Assembly (NCBI RefSeq): GCF_000090795.2
Contig: NW_003546303.1
Location: forward strand, 22,071-59,716
DNA length: 37,646 nucleotides
Reading direction: 5' to 3'
Source of the DNA: Amphimedon queenslandica
Lineage: Eukaryota; Porifera; Demospongiae; Haplosclerida; Niphatidae
A model generated the notes under the pieces. That model was not told where the DNA came from. It did not search any database and saw only the letters and a program-made list of their open reading frames with translations. Of this stretch, positions 32,678 through 37,646 are shown piece by piece. Made by a program: the position numbers and the translations under genes. The stretch's first letter is position 1, and each line of letters begins with the position of its first letter.

Positions 32678-33288
32678 GGAGTCTATAATGTGGGTAAAGG
32701 AGTAGGAGTGTGAAGCGCCCCCGCTTTAATGAGATTTTCTTTCTGCTTACCAGAGCTAGCGGATATACTATTTTTAGACGAGGGTGTGGTCACTTTTGAC
32801 CACACCTTCCGCATGTTGATGCATGGACGCTTGCTAATTTTGCCATGCCACTAAAAAAGAAGCCAAGAGCAGCTAAATTTGTGAAGAAGGATATGGATTA
32901 TATGGTGAAAAGGCTATTTAAAGAAGAACACTACTGCTATGATGATACCTATGCTGCGTTCTAGTACCATATTAGCTTTCTTGGTCACAATACTTCTTAA
33001 AGCATGTCTTACAGGTATATCAATCCTAGAGCAATTTCTGGTAGCTAGCTTAGGGGATCTCGTGGAGGTTTTATTGCCTGAAGTAACAGAAACTTCTAGA
33101 GAAACTGCTTAAAAGCTATGTAGACATAGTAATAGACTCATCCATTATGCATAAAGTGTGGTCAAAAGTGACCACACCCTCGTCTAAAAATAGTATATCC
33201 GCTAGCTCTGGTAAGCAGAAAGAAAATCTCATTAAAGCGGGGGCGCTTCACACTCCTACTCCTTCTTCACCCACATTATGTACTCCTG
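32678..33288. mobile_element. 0.6-kb inverted-repeat element inside the DUF6589 gene
   Basis: Arms 32678-~32817 and ~33146-33288 are reverse complements of about 140 bp. They include GGAGTAGGAGTGTGAAGCGC near the outside, TAGCGGATATACTATTTTTA, and the self-palindromic GTGTGGTCACTTTTGACCAC at the inside. The interior has a 40-codon plus-strand frame starting MPLKKKPRAAKFVKKDM near 32846, unassigned. It separates the middle and C-terminal parts of the DUF6589 gene. Confidence 0.75.
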
Positions 33289-33385
33289 CTTTCTCTAATA
33301 ATTTTAACATCGTTTGTGTAGTGCTATGAGAAACACAAATTTTCAACTTGCTTAGCCTTTCAAAAACCTAATGATGATAACAACA

Positions 33386-33854
33386 TTAATTATTATTATA
33401 GCATATAAGTGGCACCTTTTTTGAGCAGTGTCCAGCATGCAAAACTAGAGAAAATAATATTTGAGGATTATTCATGTAATTCTGGTGAGCAGTGCATATT
33501 AATGATATAATAAATCCAATTATTACTGGTGATTGGTCATTTCTTACGCATCTTGTTAGAATTGCATACAATATTGGAGCATAACATTTAGCTTCATCTA
33601 TAATATTGCCCCATTTGAATTACAAAGCTGACATTTTTACACTTCATAACTGAATTAAAATTGTTGGAACAAAGAAATTTCACTCCTTTATGCAAATACT
33701 TTTGTAGTATTGTAAGTAAAGCATTGCTGTATTTCTTGTCAGAAAGACACAAATGAGCTACTGACAATAGTTTTCCACTTACCATTAAACCAGCAAGCTT
33801 ATGTCGCCTAGGAGTGTTAACATTCTATTTTCTCTTCTTGTAACCATACATAAC
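33386..33854 (-). pseudogene. DUF6589-type gene, middle part
   Basis: From an acceptor-like TTTTCTTTTTATAG at 33855: GYKKRK, TAG, NVNTPRRHKLAGLM, MVSGKLLSVAHLCLSDKKYS, ILQKYLHKGVKFLC (to 33594). Then, in the next frame, CYAPILYAILTRCVRNDQSP, VIIGFIISLICTAHQNY, FSLVLHAGHCSKKV (to 33386). The PVIIG...LHAGHCSKKV block is typical of the N-terminal half of DUF6589 proteins. A basic stretch (KKRK...RRHK) may be a nuclear signal. A possible intron joins it to the N-terminal exon (donor at 33990), but the phases do not match without a frameshift. Confidence 0.65.
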
Positions 33855-33990
33855 CTATAAAAAGAAAATAGAAATTAATCTAATGCGCAATCAACAAGAG
33901 TTGTAACAGTTCTCAATTCTCATTAATGCTATAATTATGTAGTACCCTGTAAAATTATGTAACCCACACCAACTAACACATAACACATAC

Positions 33991-34582
33991 TTGAAGTTAG
34001 GTTTAGCTCCTGATGAGGTAATAGTATGCTTTCGTTTACAACTAACAGGTGTGACAGGTGTCATTTGTGTTACTGTTGTATTAGCAGGATCATATAAACA
34101 GCTCCACACAGGAGTGGTCACAGTTGAAGATGAGGTTCAAGTAGTAGCTATCTCAACATGAGGACAAACTGGTGTCATTTGTGTTACTGGTGTAGTAGCA
34201 GCAACATGCTAACAGCTCCGCACAGGACTGGTCACAGTTGAAGATGAGGTTGATGTAGTGGCTATCTCAACACAAGGAAATGTTGGAAGACTTTCAATTA
34301 CCTTACGAACCTTATCAGCAATGACATTTTGCTTCTGAACAAGATTTTAAAACAATTCAGACATACATATGATTCTTTGGTAGTAATTTCAGAGGTACTG
34401 CTTACAATATAATCAATATCTTCTTGTCTTTCTTGAAGTATGGCATATATTTTGTTCATAAACAAAAGAACATCACTGGCATGTTTTATCGATGTAATCC
34501 TTTTATTTCTATCCTTAGCAGAAACTTCTGTACCACAAGCTAATAAAATCCCAGCTGTTATAATTAGCAAAGCTGCACGCAT
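33991..34582 (-). pseudogene. DUF6589-type gene, N-terminal part
   Basis: Frame 34582-34298 starts MRAALLIITAGILLACGTEV, which could mimic a signal peptide but more likely is helix of an N-terminal domain. It continues NKIYAILQERQEDIDYI and YVCLNCFKIL, a CxxC of the kind seen at the start of such proteins. After a frameshift comes a Ser/Thr-rich linker (EIATTSTSSSTVTSPVRSC) duplicated over 34020-34275, interrupted by a stop, ending SCKRKHTITSSGAKPNF at the donor GTATGT (33990-33985). Placement just inside the right terminal repeat of the 6-kb element supports it being the gene start. Confidence 0.55.
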
Positions 34583-34728
34583 GTCTTACGTAAACGATTA
34601 CTCAATTATTTGTCATTTGTTGTCATAGCATTTTACTGGCTTTTCAAGTAAATAGTTTCAGTAGGGAATGAAGCCAGACCCTTTCTCACATAGTGGGTTG
34701 GGTCTGGCGTGTGAGACTAAAAGATTTC

Positions 34729-35369
34729 ATCAACCAAGTCTCCCCATTCATGCTCCAAGTTTTGTAAGACATTTTCCTTATGTAGTGGTCTTTCACGACA
34801 CATGGGAGTGGATCATCTTAATGATGATGTTATGGCTGGGCATCACAAGTGTCATTGATGTGAATCATAGTATGCATTTGTCATTTTTCATTCATAGCTT
34901 TCTTGATGAATGGGTAGTGCATTATTAATAAGTTAGCATTGTGCATGTGATCATAACGAGCTTACAAGAATGTGGGTGCACGTGGAGCAAATTTGGTGAT
35001 ATGTCATTAAATTTATCTTTATCTTTAGATTCTCAATAATGGAAGTTTAACAAGTCATGTACAAACCGGCCATAATCTTGTAATTAATATAGAAACACAC
35101 AACTTTGTCTTTCATGATAAATTTATAAAATAGAAATTAAATGAGGAAGAAAATTGTCAGTCTTATTTTGTCCAGCACTCTTCCAATACAACGCACGGAG
35201 ACAACTAGTATCAATATTTCAATTGCAATCACTCTGAAAAAGTAATTTTACGTGGCGAAGGTATGAGACATATAAAGACAAAGGGATTGTGCAAGACAGG
35301 GACATCATGTATTGCAAATATGAGAGTACTGACAGTGTGACAGGTGCTGTTCAGTTGATCACTGTTCTT
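34729..35369. other. No gene recognised
   Basis: Frames are short. The last 150 bp read on the plus strand (HTHNIRLSKP near 35370) lead into the next fragment. Confidence 0.4.
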
Positions 35370-35720
35370 CACACACACAACATAAGATTGAGTAAGCCCA
35401 TTTGCCCCTTCTTCCTGATGTAAAACTTACTATAGCTGCTAAACTGCATGATGGAGTAAGGATAGAATCAATACTAGATAGTATTCGAGATATGCTTGAT
35501 CATACTATCAGTCAAAGGCAATTACTTTCCAGAGAAAATATTTTGAACATAAAGAATAAGTTAAATATAAGGAGCATAATAAAGGACTCCAATCATCATT
35601 TTAGAACCTCTGCTAGGGTAGAAGACTTGCAAAGTCAACCTTACAACCCAGTTTTATTGTATAAGCCTCAACGAGTGATGCAGTCTGATGAGTCAGACAA
35701 TTTGGGGACCAATGTGACCA
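35370..35720 (+). pseudogene. Fragment of a transposon-like protein, unassigned
   Basis: HTHNIRLSKP, a one-base shift, then LPLLPDVKLTIAAKLHDGVR, IESILDSIRDMLDHT, QLLSRENILNIKNKLNIRS, RTSARVEDLQSQPYNPVLLY and KPQ. The pattern, a His-rich end followed by LPLP...IAxKLxxGxxxxxILDxIR and NPVLLYKPQ, resembles the region before the catalytic domain in SWIM/MULE-like transposases of invertebrates; this is from memory and uncertain. The frame then reads into a MITE-like terminus at 35711. No catalytic domain is seen downstream. Confidence 0.5.
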
Positions 35721-35745
35721 TAATTAACAAAAGGGCCCTTGTGGT
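35713..35745. mobile_element. Single terminus of the 239-bp MITE family
   Basis: TGTGACCATAATTAACAAAA followed by GGGCCCTTGTGG matches the terminal repeat of the MITEs at 1349 and 19562. No matching inverted partner was found nearby, so it is a remnant or a related terminus. Confidence 0.6.
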
Positions 35746-36733
35746 GCATTATTAAGTTTATCAGTATAGTGATAAGTCAACTCGCATGTTGTTTGAAAAA
35801 TATCTTTTTGCTCCTAGTGATTATAGAGACCATAAGCTATCATTTGATGCCAAAGATGCCGCTTTACTCCTTGCAGTTCTTGAGAAAGCTACCAGATCCT
35901 CCAAACTTTGCTGTGCACGGAGCGCGTCAAATGGGCCATCACACCGAGGTACACGGGGCGGCGTCATGGCAACAATAGGTATCCTAGCAACTTACCATGG
36001 TTACAAGGAACTATAAACACTTACTATCTCTGTACATGTATGGAGAAAGAAAGGCAAACTGACCTTGTACTACGCAAGGAGCAAGGTAGAAAGGCTAACA
36101 CTACAAACTAGAGATGCCACAAGACTACTTAGATAATCAGCTGTAAGTTATCATGCAAAAGACACACACTGAATAAGAAAAACTTACTTGACACCTAGTC
36201 AGAAACAATATTAACCACTTAACACTACAATACTATGCTTTAACTACTTTATACAATACAACATAAATACTACAAGCAATATAGTATCGTAATTATCATT
36301 ATTAATAGTAATAATCAATAGAAATTGTCATGGATAATAACGATGATGCGAACAGCAGTAATGAGATGACCGAGAGATAGCTGGGTTGAGAGGAGTCCTA
36401 GGTGAGACTGGGTTTAGCCAAGACCCAGACATAAGTGGAATAAGTGAAGCTTTAAAAATGATTGGTTTTGACTTACCAGAAAATGAAGTCAAACGTCCTC
36501 AGGAACCAGTGGAGGACTGTGAGGTACCTGTAGAGGTAAAGGGAGAGCGATAAACTTAAAGGAAAAGAGGAAGACTCACTCTCTCCTTCACTCACTAAAA
36601 TAAGAATCTCACTCACAGTTATGGTGAGTTACATGTACATTACACATTAATGTACAATCCCTCTTATACAGCACAACAAATACAAAAATCCATGATACTC
36701 TCTCACGTGTCTTTGTCACTTACTCACATGTCT
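35746..36733 (+). other. Unassigned coding-like fragments
   Basis: 35786-35905 reads MLFEKYLFAPSDYRDHKLSF then DAKDAALLLAVLEKATRSS. From ATG 36330 comes MDNNDDANSSNEMTE, a one-base shift, and REIAGLRGVLGETGFSQDPD, ISGISEALKMIGFDLPENEV to about 36535, followed by a GTAAAG donor-like site. Both look like real protein but belong to no family I recognise. The remainder is repeat-poor AT-rich sequence. Confidence 0.3.
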
Positions 36734-37646
36734 CAGGGGTGTATCCAGGGGGGGTGCTGAGGGTGCTGCAGTACCCCCCTTGGCAAAAATCCAAAATTTA
36801 TGACATAAATTAGTTCGTAGTCTGATACATATCTCCATTATTAAACAGAGTCATCCAAAAGACAGGATCCAGCTAGAGAGAGTGTAACAGTACTTAGGAA
36901 TGGAGATAGCTGACATCCCAGGCTCCCAGCTGACTGACAACAATTCTGCCATTATATTAGATGAATTATGATAGTAATTAACAAAAACCACGCCCATACG
37001 TGTGTTTTATGCAAATAGTTATTTTTGCTAGTGACACTGATAGACTTGGTACAGTTAGTAGTAATGTCTTGTTTAAGTATTTTTCAAAAACTACCACCTC
37101 AGGTTTGTATAAATGTGTGTTTTGTGTGTAAAAATCATGGAGTAATTGGTTTTAGGTTGCACACAAACTACAAGTAGTACTACAAGTACAACTACAAGTA
37201 TTACATCAACAGGTACAGCTACTGGTTCTAGTGCACAATTAGTTGTACTGATCATGTTGTTGATAGTGACTTGTCTGATGACAATGATTCAGAATCTGAT
37301 GATCGAACTCCTGCTGAAAAGCATCCAGCACATGATTACAATGATATTGCTAATGTAGCTGGAAATGCAGATAAGCTTAGTTCAAGTGCTAAGTACGACA
37401 TCATTTTAAACCGGACAGGAACCACGCTTTCTCTTGCAATTCAAATGGCTGTTCTTTCCCATATAATTGGCTCCAGGAGTTTCCTTGGCTAGCCTACTCA
37501 TTGCAACAGAATGGTGGGTACTGTATCAACTGTGTCCTCTTCTGTATCTCTGGATATTGTGGGTCAGTTTCAGGAGTTCTAGTAACTAAGCCATTGAAAA
37601 GTTTCCACAAAGCACTGGAGATTCTACGAAAGCATTCTTGTATGTC
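36734..37646 (+). mobile_element. Left part of a hAT-type transposon, cut by the window end
   Basis: CAGGGGTGTATCCAGGGGGG at 36734 resembles the CAGGGGCGTAGCCAGG-type termini of many hAT elements. The nearby GTGCTGAGGGTGCTGCAGTA and CCCCCC form a local palindrome. A TTF-zinc-finger coding region of hAT type follows downstream in the matching direction. The right end is outside the window. Confidence 0.6.
37156..37646 (+). pseudogene. hAT-type transposase N-terminus with TTF zinc finger, partial
   Basis: After an acceptor-like TTGGTTTTAG (ending 37155) the frame reads CTQTTSSTTSTTTSITSTGT. A shift leads to VDSDLSDDNDSESDDRTPAE and AKYDIILNRTG. A second shift near 37435 leads to SNGCSFPYNWLQEFPWLAYS, QNGGYCINCVLF, LVTKPLKSFHKALEILRKHS, running off the end. 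The FxYxWLxxFPWLxYS...YCxxCxLF pattern is the TTF-type zinc finger at the start of DUF4371/hAT transposases. Two frameshifts make it a probable pseudogene. The catalytic domain would lie beyond the window. Confidence 0.7.

Larger units (their letters stand above)
28696..34719. mobile_element. 6.0-kb two-gene DNA transposon (RecQ helicase + DUF6589), Academ-like
   Basis: Terminal inverted repeats of about 70 bp: the left begins TAGTCTTGTGCGCCAGACCC, and the right, read in reverse complement, begins TAGTCTCACACGCCAGACCC. Both continue through CATTCCCTACTGAAAC. Directly outside lie AAAGATGTC (28687-28695) and AAAGATTTC (34720-34728), an 8/9 match that looks like a 9-bp target duplication. Inside are two convergent decayed genes: a RecQ-type helicase on the plus strand and a DUF6589-type protein on the minus strand. 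A cut-and-paste element with its own helicase matches what I remember of helicase-encoding Academ (AcademH) elements, which I cannot check here. Confidence 0.7.

Noticed and set aside
34298-34582. Apparent signal peptide (MRAALLIITAGILLACG) implying a secreted protein
   Set aside because: It lies at the start of the DUF6589 gene inside a transposon and is followed by a CxxC region typical of intracellular proteins; hydrophobicity alone is weak evidence.

Overview
The window looks like intergenic, transposon-packed DNA of an invertebrate metazoan. The base composition is strongly AT-rich, introns are short (75 and 168 nt candidates), and almost every recognisable protein is a eukaryotic transposon product. 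A marine invertebrate such as a demosponge (Amphimedon-like) fits the family mix, but this is inference: no host gene here names the organism. I found no convincing tRNA, rRNA or CRISPR. Nearly all coding matter is broken by stops and frameshifts.

Layout. 0.45-1.1 kb: a candidate two-exon gene for a Pro/Gly-rich 7-residue-repeat protein with an Arg/Gly tail (minus strand), the only possibly intact gene. 1.35-3.7 kb: a 239-bp MITE and a 1.93-kb element with ~180-bp inverted arms around a GTAAGATCTTA satellite. 5.9-6.5 kb: a decayed Tc1/mariner transposase. 9.1-9.8 kb and 23.2-24.0 kb: eroded minus-strand exons of an unrecognised gene or genes, lying on both sides of the next element.

9,839-22,625: one Tigger/pogo element with CAGTGGAACCTC ends and TA duplications. 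Its N-terminal half is at 10.6-11.3 kb and its catalytic half at 21.46-22.46 kb. It is split by about 10 kb of nested insertions: a 456-bp fold-back element, a minisatellite, an OTU protease pseudogene, and a decayed Helitron RepHel gene. The Helitron gene contains a MITE and a 10-N assembly gap. The 5' part of the Tigger also carries a divergently oriented HIRAN-like open frame.

27.6-28.5 kb: a 909-bp fold-back element ending in TTAA. 28,696-34,719: a second composite transposon with ~70-bp terminal inverted repeats and a 9-bp near-perfect target duplication. It holds two convergent decayed genes, a RecQ-type helicase (+) and a DUF6589-type putative transposase (-), which resembles helicase-encoding Academ elements. 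A 0.6-kb inverted-repeat element sits inside its DUF6589 gene. 35.2-36.5 kb: fragments of further transposon-like coding sequence. From 36,734: the left end and TTF-zinc-finger start of a hAT element that runs off the window.

The window therefore records layered insertions. The two most interesting units are the RecQ + DUF6589 element and the Tigger with a HIRAN-like passenger gene.
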